This document shows, piece by piece, positions 33,586-44,450 of a stretch of DNA of 64,000 nucleotides. Source of the DNA: Hemerocallis citrina (Eukaryota > Streptophyta > Magnoliopsida > Asparagales > Asphodelaceae); NCBI GenBank assembly GCA_017893485.1, contig CM030367.1, positions 84,760,853-84,824,852 of the forward strand, in the 5' to 3' direction. The translations under genes and the position numbers were made by a program. Below the pieces are notes generated by a model. That model was not told the origin of the DNA, did no database searches, and saw nothing but the letters and a program-made list of their open reading frames with translations. Each line of letters opens with the position of its first letter. Positions within the stretch are counted from its first letter, which is position 1.

Positions 33586-36260
33586 ATGGATTACGATATT
33601 CCTATTTGGTTATACTTTGGTGGTGAAATAATTCGTGATCCAAAGATTGGTTGTTGTTATAGTGCAGTGGATCCTGAAATAGTTTGGGCACTTCATAGCA
33701 TTACATTGACAGGATTAGTTGAGAAAATTTATGAAGTTACTAATTGGGATAGGGATCAATGGAATGTGAAAATTTTAGTTCGATACGCAGCAGGAAGAGG
33801 AGATGGTCAGTATTTTATGACAGTGCTCATTTCTTCTGATAATGCTATAAAGTCAATGATTGTTAGGATACTTGATCCCAATTGTACTTGGTCTGCATTA
33901 GAGTTATATATTCAACAAATCCAAATTTTGAATGCTCAACCACATGATATTCCTAGTTCAAGCTTCGTACGGGTAGTACCGACACAGCAGATGAGGTCTA
34001 ATTCCGTTCAAATTTCACAAGCAATTTCACTGTCCTCACAAAAAGAAGACACATTCACAAATACAACAAATCCAGATTCTACAGAAGTTGAGTTGGCACG
34101 TCAACCTAGTCCGGTTCATGACTATGTTCGAAATGGCACTTTATTTGAATTATTTCAAAATGCTACCATTAACAACGAATTCTTAGACGATGATGAAGAA
34201 GAGGAAGAAACTGACGATGAAGTTGATGAGTGTAGAAAATGATGATGGGGACGAAAATGATGATGTAGCAAATGTAAATCCTACGAACAGCAGTGCTAAT
34301 GAAGTGAGAGCTACTGATAGCTATGTCAATGTTAACGCTCATGTTACCGAGGAGATGACAGAAGATGCTAGAGTACATCAAGTTCCACAAGAGTCGTCTG
34401 GTTCATCCAATGTAGAAGAAATTTTACATTGGACATGAGTTTGTAAGTAAAGAGTTGATTCAGCAGGCTGTAAAGGTGTATTCTATCAAGAAACATCGTG
34501 AATTCATCACATTGAAATCTTCACTGTCATTGTACACTGTTAAATGTAAAATGACATCTAGAAAATATACAATTGAGGAGATGGTCCATAGTCCCCCAGT
34601 AGTAAGTGATGGTGGATGCCCTTGGAGATTACGAGCAATTGTTCCAAAAGGCGAGACAAAATTCGCGATGAAGAATATTGTTGGGCCTCGTACTTGTACG
34701 AATCCCACGTTGAATCAGGACCACTGTAAAGTTGATTCTAACCTTGTTTGCAATTTGATTGTGAGTGGTGAAGTCTGAGATAGGTTTAACACCATGGGCC
34801 ATTATTGAGATAGTAAAAGTACAATATAATTATCAGATTTCATATAAGAAAGCTTGGATTGCAAAACAAAAGGAAATTAAGAGGTTGTTCGGTACCTTCG
34901 AAGAAGTATACACGAAGTTGCCTTTTCTACTATCAGCAATACAAGCAGTAAATTCAGGAACTGTTGTCCATTGGGATAAATATCAGTCTAGTTCTAGTGA
35001 GGAAACATTCAAGGGAGTATTTTGGGCGTTTGGTTCTTCGATTGAAGGTTTCAAGTCTTGTAGACCTGTTATTAGTGTTGATGGAACTCACTTGTACGGT
35101 AAGTACAAGGGCTGTTTGTTAATTACTGTTTTTCCCGGATGTGAATGATTGCTTATTTCCATTTGCATTTGCATTAGTTGATGGAGAGTATAAATACGTG
35201 GACATGGTTCATGAGTTGCATTTGGTATTTTGTCACCGATCGTACTGTGTTGTGTGTTATCTCTAATCGTCATGCTGGTATTTTGTCTGCTATAGAATTG
35301 CAAAATGGAGCTTGGAACGAATCTAATGCATATCATCGTTATTGTATGCATCATTTCGCTATAAATTTCTTCAGTAAATTTGGTAGCAAGGCATTGCAGG
35401 AAAAGACCAAAATTATAGCGTGTCAAAATCAACCCAAAAAGTTCAGGACCAAACTAGCTGAACTGGAAACCGTCAATGTTGAGGCGGTTAATCGGTTGAA
35501 AGAGAAACCGGTTGAGAAATGGACACTTTATGCAGATGAAGGTTGAAGATACGGCATAATAACTACGAACCTATCAGAAGTCTTCATTTCAGTCTTGAAA
35601 GGTGTCCGTAGTTTACCGATAACTGCGATTGTGGAAATGATCTTTTATCGTCTAAACTCTTACTTTACTACTCGTCGACAAGAAGCCAATAAGTTTTTAT
35701 CTGAAGGGAAGATTTTTGCTCGAAGAGTACATGAATTGATCGATAGTCGCCATGAGAGAGTAAACCGACATGAGGTTACAATGTTTCATTATCAACCTGG
35801 AGTTTGTTCCGTCAAAACGGGTCTACGCATGGTAAGTGGAGAAAGGAAGGGTGGGAACTTGCATATTGTTAACTTGGGTACCAAAACATGCACATGTATG
35901 AAATTTTAACTATATCATATTCCATGTTCTCATGTATTAGCAGCTTGTGTATATCGTGCAATCGATTACAAGCCTTTTGTTGATAAATTTTACCTTGTTA
36001 CTTCATTAACACAAACATAGGCTCCCATCTTTCATCCTACTCTAGATCCAGCATATTGGCCTACTTTTGATGGACCACGACTCGTACCTGATGCTAGTTT
36101 GTGACGTTCAAGGAAAGGCATGCCTAGATCTACGAGAATTCGCAATGATATGGATGTGAGAGATAGGTCCAGTAGGGGTACGGAAATGAAATGTTCGAAG
36201 TGTGGGTTGCTTGGACACAATAAGCAGTGATGTATTAATAGAGGATCTCAAAACATTTAA
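33586..36260 (+). pseudogene. MuDR-type MULE transposase, decayed
   Basis: It starts MDYDIPIWLYFGGEI. The first ~220 residues form a variable N-terminal domain ending in an acidic stretch. The Mutator DNA-binding domain follows (GHEFVSKELIQQAVKVYSIK...GGCPWRLRAIV), then the catalytic domain from SCRPVISVDGTHLYGKYKGC through TDRTVLCVISNRHAGILSAI to TTNLSEVFISVLKG. A SWIM zinc finger (CTCMKF, stop, LYHIPCSHVLAAC) and a zinc knuckle (CSKCGLLGHNKQ) end it. Of the catalytic D-D-E, the first Asp and the Glu remain, but the second Asp is Asn (SNRH for SDRH). At least four frameshifts (near 34235, 34430, 34770 and 35130-35200) and several nonsense codons (near 35544, 35907, 36020, 36102 and 36229) disable it. 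Confidence 0.9.
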
Positions 36261-36431
36261 TTGTACTATGTTTGTAATTGTACTATGTAATTTGGACTTT
36301 GTATTTGTACTAATTTGTATGGGTTTAATATTGCAGAAGCGTTAATCTCCATTTGTTATGTATGAGTTTAATTGTTGCGCGTTGAGAATTGGTTATGTAT
36401 GATTTGGTTGAAGAGTATTGTAAGCAAATAT

Positions 36432-36861
36432 GAAGATGTCATTTTTTAAGCCTATACTCGCTTTTTCAGAAAGCGAGTCTAATAAAGATCTCCTCCGAAA
36501 GCGAGGCTTATCCTGTATGTATTTAACAAGCAGACTCAAGACTCGCTTTCTGAGAAAGCGAGTCTTGAGTCTGCTTATTAAAAAACATACAGGCTCAAGA
36601 CTCGCTTTTCCAGAAAGCGAGTCCAGTATAAAACTCATCGGTTTTTCGAAAAGCGACTGTGGAGTTGAGTGTTTTCCAGAGATCGATCTGTGGAAAACAC
36701 TCTGCTCCACAGTCGCTTTTCGAAAAACCGACGAGTTTTATACTGGAAAAGCGAGTATTGAGTCTGCTTGTAAAATACATACAGGCTCAAGACTCGCGAG
36801 GAGCTGAAGACTAGACTCACTTTTCGAAAAAGCGAGTATAGGCTTAAAAAATGACATCTTC
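36432..36861. repeat. Large compound palindrome between convergent genes
   Basis: The outer arms match exactly over the phrase GAAGATGTCATTTTTTAAGC and on into CTATACTCGC, with the inverse ending at 36861. The inner stem (about 36595-36775) centres on GATCGATC at 36681-36688 and is nearly perfect for over 80 bases per arm. The left arm has its own nested hairpin around 36500-36590. The palindrome contains several copies of the ACTCGCTTT/AAAGCGAGT module found in the TIRs. A transcript crossing it would fold into a long hairpin. Confidence 0.9.
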
Positions 36862-36903
36862 AATGTACAAATGCAGTTACCCCATATACAAAACTCTCAA
36901 CAA

Positions 36904-36990
36904 ATTTCAAAACATGATACCAATTTTCACCAATTCACAATTTCAAAACATGATACCAATTCACAACAAATTTCAAAACATGATACCAAA
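36904..36990. repeat. Short tandem repeat in the PMD gene 3' region
   Basis: TTTCAAAACATGATACCA occurs three times at about 36906, 36941 and 36971. It lies downstream of the PMD stop codon, probably in its 3' UTR. Confidence 0.8.
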
Positions 36991-37268
36991 TGCATTACCA
37001 GCCTCACCAATTCACAACTTCACCACATTCACACACCCCCACACCCCATATTCAACTTCACCAATTCACAACTCGCAACAATCTCAATCACACAAACATT
37101 GACAGCTTCAAAAAAATGAAACATTCACACACACACACACCCCATACGAAATTGCATTACTTCATACATGTAACATTACAAAACATTAGAAAACAAGTTC
37201 ACGACAATAAAAGAAACTTTCTTCCTATGAACTAATACAAACATTTCAAAATTAATACCATATAAGCT

Positions 37269-39448
37269 TCACAGATCGGGGGTGAAGAAGGTGGGAGGTC
37301 TCCTTTGCCTTTTACCCCGTTGTGGAGCGGCCTGTGTCACACCGGACATGGAAATCGGATCCTCTTCTTGTTGTTGTGTTCCCTCAACTTGTATCTCAGC
37401 CTCTTTATCTTCTTCTTTAGACTCGTTTCTAGGACGACGTGGGGGTTTGTGGGCAACTTTCTTCCTATGAATATCACATGCACTTGTTTGATGAGCAGGA
37501 GTGTTTAGAATAGCATCTAAGGTTCCTCCCTCGCCCACAGCATCAGCTTGTGCACGACATGACGTCAACATCTCGCGTGCAAAGTCCTTAACCGGATTTG
37601 CGACGTTGCTCCTCAATACAGGAACACATTTTTTACCCATAGTCCAAGTCTGGCTCATCTACAAAACATGAGAAGTTGAAATATTAAATATAGTGAATGT
37701 ATATGTAAACCAAAACAGTAGCAAAACTTTATAAAATACAACAAAACATAAAAACTTATAATTGTACGAAGAGCCGATGTCTTCGATTGGAACATAGGCA
37801 AATTCATCGAATGTTGATAAGCTGGTTCGGCTGCTGGTCGACGAATTGGGACTACCACACCTGCAGGAATCTGCACTTTCAGAGATATATAGCGTCTCGT
37901 CATCCTCCCGTACCAGGCCATGTAATTCGCATGCACCGATCGATCAAACGGAGGAATGTCGCCAATGATTTCGTCGAACCGGTGCTGATTCCATCTCTCA
38001 ACATATGTAGAAAAGTTTGCGGCCCAATTATGTTCGGGTTGTCGACCTATTCAGTAATAGAATGCATATCAGCATTAGACGGTTCGGTAACAAGAATCAT
38101 TTGAAGAAGACCTAACTGACGTAGCACTCTATTCACATAGTAGAATTCAACTGTGCCAAAGTTGATTAGTGGTGCTTTAGTCAACCACAGATCGCGCCTG
38201 TACAAGCAAATAGGCGGTAGTCGAAAAACACGCGCCTCCGTGTAGGGCATCCACACGACGCAATCATCTGCCAACCTATCCAACTCATCAAGGAAGTAGT
38301 TCAGGCATCTGTTGGGGTTGGCCGTCCATGTGAGATTGCTGGACCAGTACCCATCGAGTGGATGTAACATGTGCTGGTCCTCGGGGAGATGGACCCAATT
38401 GGGTGATTGCCTTCGCACTACGGGACGACCCACATGAATACGCTCCCAACTCCAGACTTGTAGCAAGATCATTGGTCCATTCATCTGCACCGAACCAAGA
38501 CTGTACAAACACAAACTCCTGTACAGGAACGACAACGCGACACTACCCCAACTGTACTGTTCGACGCTTTCCAGATCGGCAATCAATGGGAGGTACATCA
38601 AGGAGACAGAATGTCCAGTCAAATTTGGGAACATCACGCCTCCAAATAGTGTAAGGATGTAGGTCCTGTAGTAGCACTGAACCTCCTCCTCAGTGGAATC
38701 TTCATTCAATCGATTCTTGAATGTGTCCTTCAATCACTTCAACCGAATAAATTTTCCATCCGGTTTCTACTTCGACACCAAGGTACTGTTCCACTAGATA
38801 TACCGGGTTGAAGTCCATTGTGCCGGTCACTGCCTGCCCATCAACTAGAAGACCGGTGAGTACAAAGACGTCCTGTAGTGTCACTGTCATTTCCCTAACT
38901 AGCAGGTGAAAGGTGTGTGTTTCAGGCTGCCATCTCTCAAGCAGTGCAATAAGAAGAGGCCGATCACATTTGATGGAGCTCATCAGTGCAATACCATGTA
39001 ATCCAGTCCCGTAGGATTTCGTGAATTCGTGGGTGCATAGGCAATGGATGACCCCCCCAAAATGTACATTCCTTGGATTCACCTTCCCACACATCCTTCG
39101 AACGGTGATGCGACTGGAGAGTAAGGAGTGTAGGGTCGAGGGGACCTGGACATCCGGGAGGAATATAAGATGATGAAGGGGTTGAAGAAGAAGGACCCGG
39201 CTCATTTGGATTAGTTGGGACCTATACAACAATAATATTTACATAAAAAGATCGATATTATATTTTATTGTATGATAATCAAACTAACCGAATATAAACA
39301 ATTATTCACTTACATTAGTACGCTCGGTACCACCACGACGACAACCACGTTCACCGCGAGGAGGTGGGCCAAAAGAAGTACGTGGTCCATGACCGCGAGG
39401 AGGTCTACTACTCGATCCTTCCTCCATATTTCCTATCGTGCATGCCAT
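37269..39448 (-). pseudogene. Plant mobile domain (PMD) gene carried by the MULE
   Basis: Start at 39448 (MACTIGNMEEGSSSRPPRGH); the first exon is Gly/Arg-rich. A first intron fits at 39222-39313 (donor GTAAGTG, acceptor TATAG). Then PGPLDPTLLTLQSHHRS, HEFTKSYGTGLHGI, LLIALLERWQPETHTFHL and MTVTLQDVFVLTGLLVDG are classical PMD sequence, followed by KDTFKNRLNEDSTEEEVQCY, HSVSLMYLPLIADLESVEQY and MAWYGRMTRRYI. A last intron fits at 37659-37767 (donor GTACAAT, acceptor TTGTAG). The last exon is basic and Pro-rich, ending PPTFFTPDL. Frameshifts occur near 39060 (run of G), 38720 and 38047. PMD is also known from the host proteins MAIN and MAIL1, where it acts in silencing and gene expression. Its role in the transposon is unknown. 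Confidence 0.85.
39222..39313 (-). other. Predicted intron 1 of the PMD gene
   Basis: On the minus strand it begins GTAAGTGAATAATTG and ends TTGTTGTATAG, 92 bp, between exons whose translations fit PMD proteins. Confidence 0.6.
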
Positions 39449-39945
39449 TTATAATAAAAGAGAGTATAATACAACTAAAAATAATTGTTATTAACTATAC
39501 TAATATCTACATATATCCATATATCTACATATATCCAATTTTTACCCCAAATATATAACCTACATATATCTACATATATCCAATTTTTACCCCAAAATAT
39601 ATAACCTACACATATCTACATATATCCAATTTTTACCCCCAAGTTCGACATATATCCAATTTTTATCCCCAATTTTTACCTACATATATCTACATATATA
39701 TACAACATTAAAAAAGCAAGAGTTTCAAAAATATATCGCAAGCTTTATCCTCAAATTCAAAGCAGCACACCTCCACTGCAAGCTTTACCCCCAAATTCGA
39801 AGCACTCCACCGCAAGCTTTACCCCCAAATTCGAAGCATCCCCAAATTCGAAGTGGAAAATCGAAAGAAGATGAGAAATATGATGATTTTATGAGTCAAT
39901 CGACGTATTGTGGTGGGTTAATAGCCGAAATTAGACCACGACTAA

Positions 39946-40272
39946 GATGGGTTAAGGTTTCGGGGTTAGAAGAGGAGGAAGATAGAGAGAATAAAAGAGA
40001 AAGTGAGATTTGATTTTGAGCGTGAAGGCTAAAGACCCAATTGACACTCGCTTTTTCAAAAAGCGAGTTTGGAATAAATCCACTCGTTTTTTGAGAAAGC
40101 GAGTGTAAGCATGTGCAAAACCAAAATCTAAGACTCACTTTCTGAAAAAGCAATGAGGATTTAGCCAAACTCGCTTTTTCTGAAAGCGAGTAAGGCATTT
40201 AGGGACTTTTTTTTAAAAGTATGGCAGTTTAGGAAAAACTTTCAAAAAGTGGAACAATTTGGGAAAAAACTC
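39946..40272. repeat. MULE right TIR
   Basis: Inverted partner of 32980-33306, with four palindromic modules and the same purine- and pyrimidine-rich tracts. It ends GGGAAAAAACTC before the duplication CACAAAAGA. Confidence 0.9.
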
Positions 40273-40467
40273 CACAAAAGAGATGAAACTTGAAGAAAAA
40301 AAAGGAAAACTTGAAAGAAAAAAAAGTCCAAAAAAAGCATATACCTGGTAGGTGAAAAAGTTTTTCATAAAAAAAAGGGTCAGAAGATATCAAGTTCAAA
40401 TGTTAAACAAATTTAAAGATATTTTGTTGTAGTTTTTCACCGTGGCAAGGTATTATGTTTTTAAATA

Positions 40468-41695
40468 GGGCAAAAACCAAAATACGCCTCCGACGTTTGG
40501 CCTAAGTACAATATGCTCATATAACGTTTTAAAAAATACACTAAACTCATTACTCCGTTAACTTAACTTATTCCGTTAAGTTAGAATTATTGAATTACCT
40601 TTCCACCCTTACCTTTTCATATCTCAATTCCTTCTTTCTTCCTTTCTTCCTTCATTTTTTCTTCTTTCATCTTTTCCTATTAACAACGATTTTTTCGACA
40701 ACAATTTCTTTTGTCCACGAACGTTTTAGAAGAGTGGGATGCTACAGTAGTGTACACGTATTATTGAATGAAAAAGATTAAACAGGTTAATTTTCACATG
40801 AATATCTGTTTGTAAAAGGAACAGATGAACCATACAAATTGTTTCATTGGTTATGTAATGATCCACGAACGTTTATGAAATTGCTTTGGCAGTTTAAGAA
40901 TTAGCAAGTCAGATCACATGGATCTTCTTCATTTATCAAAAGTTCTTGGTAATCTTAAAGGCTTCGTTTTATAACAACTATAATTTTGAGACGAGGGAAA
41001 GGGTTGTTACTTTCAGATTGTCCTTTACAATTTGAATATCCACAGTATAAATGTTGGTCGCGACTTGAATTTGATTTTAAAAAAGTTTCTGATCAGGTGT
41101 GGACCTTCTTCCAAATTTCACATTATGATATCAATTTTGATGAATATAATGTCATTAAATAGTTAGACAAATATGTCAATCCAATTATGAATTTGGGATG
41201 AGATATGTTAAATTATTTAATTTGATAGTTAGACAAATATGTCAATCCAATTATTTAGTTTGAAATTTGTAAGAAGTTTTACTCGATCAAACAAGTGCTC
41301 TTCTTTTTATTAAATTAAATTTACCGCAGATGTTTTCTCTGTTGATATTTGAATTTTAAGGACTAAAGTTAAGATCTTGGTTTTTTAGTGTGCAATGGTT
41401 TCATAGAACTCTCTTCTTCCACAGATATTGTTAAGAGTCTTGCACCTCTGTTCATTTACTTTGTCTCAAAGAAATCGTTGTTAATAGAGAAAAATGAAAT
41501 AAGAAAAAAGTAATGAAGAAAGGAAGAAAGAAGAGATTGAGATATGAAAGGTTAAGAGTAGAAAGGTAATTCAATAATTCTAACTTAACGGAAAAAGTTA
41601 AGTTAACGGAGTAATGGGTTTAGTGTATTTTTTCAAACGTTATATGGGCATATTGTACTTAGGCCAAACGTTGGGGGGTATTTTGGCTTTTGCCC
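40468..41695. mobile_element. Non-autonomous MULE (1.23 kb) with possible captured coding pieces
   Basis: The TIRs of about 230 bp start GGGCAAAAACCAAAATACGC and end with the inverse GGCTTTTGCCC. An exact 9-bp duplication TTTTAAATA flanks it (40459-40467 and 41696-41704). The interior has two open stretches reading like coding sequence: KGTDEPYKLFHWLCNDPRTF (about 40815) and GKGLLLSDCPLQFEYPQYKC (about 41000). I do not recognise the source protein. Confidence 0.88.
41158..41260. repeat. Short direct repeat in the MULE interior
   Basis: AGTTAGACAAATATGTCAAT and the bases after it occur twice, about 67 bases apart. Confidence 0.8.
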
Positions 41696-41704
41696 TTTTA
41701 AATA

Positions 41705-42620
41705 TGTGAAACATAATGGTACATAGTTTTTTTTTAAGAACATAAGGGTACGTGTTGCAGATTATGAGATTATGCATGGTGTTTCTTTTGAGCCTAAAGT
41801 GAGCATATAACATCTATACAATATATTATGCTAAGATCACTTTTGTTTTGATAACTTTCCTTCTTTAAAAAAAATGTGAGTAAATGTAGGAGGTAACCAC
41901 CCACTCTTTTTTTCATCCATATTTTAAATTGGAACCATATTCATCAATCAAATCTGAAAAACCGTGCACTATTATATAGATGTTAATAGATGAAATTTGT
42001 AAAAATAATTTACTTATTTTCTAACTTTAAAATTTTTGTACAATATATTGCAGAGGGTTATTCTAGGTTTTTTTTAAAGCTAGACAAGAAAGCACAACAA
42101 AATTACAATGGAGGGCCTTAATTTGGACACCCTGCATGTCCACCTTAAGTAAGTTGATGAGTATATAATTTCTTTCCCTGCTTACTTACGCCCGCTTAGA
42201 AAGGGCCTACACAGAGGAGTTCCAATAATGAATTTCTGATTACCTTAGTTAAAAGCCCAAAGAGTATAAGTTCATAAGCAAGGGCCCAATGGCCCAACCA
42301 CTCGATTCTCCTCATACTCATAACCTCATTTGATCTTGGTAGGGTTTATTTCAGTATCACAGAGACTAGGTCAAATTAGGCCCTTAATCTCCATTCTTTT
42401 TTCTTGTTTGTTTTTGTTTGCACATCATGACAGGTAGCAAAGATTATGACGGGTAGTCGGTAGATTGGTCACTATGCTCAGCAAGCACTTCCTCGCTCAA
42501 ATGTTTGTTGTCCCTATTGTAAGAAATGGAACGAACATTAAGCTTTGAGGGATTTAAATCTTTACTAAAAATTGATTGAAATTCAATGTAACAACTACAT
42601 CCGGAAGCGTTTGTAATTCA
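41705..42620. other. Intergenic sequence, nothing recognised
   Basis: AT-rich, no supported coding frame, no repeat ends seen. Confidence 0.5.
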
Positions 42621-42626
42621 AAGATA

Positions 42627-42862
42627 ATAAAATTTCAGGCACAGCATACAGATGAATGGCTTCCTCCATGTTCTCCATAGTTTGGGGACGAGACGTCTAT
42701 AGTTCAAATCTAATAAATTTTAGCATTGCCTACAGTTGAACGGCTTCCTCCAAGTTCTCCATCGTTTGGGAAAGAGACGTCTGCTCGAAACTAATAAATT
42801 TTTAGCACTGTATACAGGTGAGTGGCTTCCTGCAAGTTCTTTATAGGTTGGGTAAGAATCTT
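42627..42862. repeat. Tandem repeat, ~83-bp unit, 3 copies
   Basis: AATAAAnTTTnAGCAnnG followed by GGCTTCCTCCAnGTTCTCCAT recurs at about 42627, 42710 and 42791 with 10-20% divergence. Host element unknown. Confidence 0.85.
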
Positions 42863-43647
42863 GAATATGGAAAAGAATGATCAAAAAGATATATGTATTT
42901 GTTTGGCACAAATCAGGCAAAACCGTACTAAACAACCCAAGAGCCCAAACTCCAAAAGCGCTTCCATGGTCTAATTACTACAGTATCCAACACCAAAAGT
43001 GGCAATAGAACAGGTCCCCTCAACATGATTAGCATGTCTTAATACACTGTATTTGACATTTAATTAACTAATAGGCAACATCTTAGATAGTGATTGTCTC
43101 CACCAAGCATAGAATATTAGGCACACTTGGTAACCTAATAGTGTTGTTAATTACAGACTCAACAGAATTCCATGTATGATCTGCCAACTTGTATGCAAAG
43201 ACAAATAACAAATAAGCAAACTGTTTTATTAATCCATTATTAGCATCTCGTTATGCCTCATCTCTGACTTTGATTTCTTGGATTGTTTTTCCGCCTTACC
43301 ATTCTCGTCATTACACACGTCAAGTGTTGGATTTGTCGCTAATTTTGTCTCCTCAAATTTTGAAAAGGTGATTGGGATTCATTGTCATTGCATGGGTGAG
43401 TAATGTAGTGGTATGTTGCTGTTTTTTTTCTGGTGTTTGAACAATCACATGATGAGTTCTTTTTTTTACAATTTGCATCGTCGATGAGATATGAATTATA
43501 ATGGGTGAAGTCTCCTTGATTTCAATCTGAACTGTTGAGAGCGTCTAGATCTAAATTAGACGGTTGAGATGTCGTTGGCAATCCTACACAAAGATTGAAT
43601 ACAAGGGTTGGCCCAGCGAAAGATCCTCCGAAGCTCCAGTTAGTAAC

Positions 43648-43915
43648 TCAAAAAAAAAAAAGATGAATTTTGTAGCAAAGGAGTGATTAACTGACTTTGA
43701 TGGAGGTGGAGGTATTTATAATATAGGAGTTAGTTCCACAAGATAGACTAAAAAATATAATTTTGGGGGGATTAAACTGACTCAAAAAAAAAAACAGATG
43801 AATTTGGTGGCAAAGGAGTGATTACCTGATTTTAATGGAGGTGGAAGGTATTTATAACATAGGAGTTAGTTCCACGAGATAGACTAAAACATATATTTTT
43901 GGAGGGGATTAAACT
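43648..43915 (-). repeat. Tandem duplication (133 bp) of an LTR-promoter-like segment
   Basis: Two copies begin CTCAAAAAAAAA at 43648 and 43781. Each has GGAGTGATTAnCTGA and GGTATTTATAA, resembling 10940-10980 of the Tat LTR, so this is probably part of a Tat-type LTR in the same orientation. Its limits are unclear. Confidence 0.6.
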
Positions 43916-44290
43916 CCAGATTCTCATGGTAGTGGGATAAAATTAGTTATTAACCCAACTTAAGATAAATGATTTGATCCGACAACTTTTAATTAGCTGA
44001 GAATCTTTCTAGTTGGACTATTAATTAACCTAAATAGCTGGTCTGGTTGAGTTTATGGGCCTGGGATAGTCTATTTTTGTCTAATGCGCTTGTAGTCGCT
44101 CTAAAATTAGTATTTTACCATCGAGAAGCTTTAAGATGCATGTTGGATCGAGTGCTTTGATTTTACCCATATCATTGTCGAATGTCATTGTTTTATTTCC
44201 ATTTTTTACCACAATGTGATCAGAAGTAGGCATACACCGAAACATTGGTGATCCATAAGACATGTGGATTTTATTTATTTATTTCTTTTT
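43916..44290. other. Possible old LTR or coding relic, unassigned
   Basis: A 60-codon minus frame at 44081-44263 (PMFRCMPTSDHIVVKNGNKT...) looks coding-like, but I do not recognise it. Confidence 0.25.
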
Positions 44291-44295
44291 ACTTT

Positions 44296-44435
44296 TGTTA
44301 AGATAAATCAGAGAGAAAAATGAAGACAATACTGAATATTGAATTGAATTTAACCAAGTACAATACCACCTATATATAGGAAGTGAACAATACCAAAACA
44401 ACTCTACCACCAATATGGGACTATCATATCTAACA
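44296..44435 (-). repeat. 3' LTR of the copia element
   Basis: TGTTAAGATAAATC ... TATCTAACA, 140 bp, nearly identical to 52054-52193. Contains a TATATATAGG segment. Confidence 0.93.
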
Positions 44436-44450
44436 CTCTCCCTCAAACTC
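44436..44450 (-). promoter_or_regulatory. Polypurine tract of the copia element
   Basis: On the minus strand GAGTTTGAGGGAGAG directly precedes the 3' LTR. Confidence 0.85.

Larger units (their letters stand above)
32980..40272 (+). mobile_element. Mutator-like element (MULE) with MuDR-type transposase and PMD gene, 7.29 kb
   Basis: It is bounded by an exact 9-bp duplication and by TIRs of about 330 bp (32980-33306 and 39946-40272). It has two convergent genes: a MuDR-type transposase on the plus strand and a plant-mobile-domain gene on the minus strand, with a large palindrome between their 3' ends. Both genes have frameshifts and stops, so it is not autonomous today. The TIRs keep high similarity despite the decay of the genes. 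It inserted into the tail of LINE copy 2. Confidence 0.92.

Noticed and set aside
36393..36820. Open frames on both strands across the central MULE palindrome
   Set aside because: The two strands encode near-identical peptides because the DNA is palindromic; no domain, and they lie in the hairpin.
39896..40198. 100-codon minus frame in the right TIR
   Set aside because: Mirror image of the frame in the left TIR, caused by the inverted repeat.
44081..44263. 60-codon minus frame as a gene
   Set aside because: Coding-like composition but no recognisable family, start context or neighbouring exon; left unassigned.
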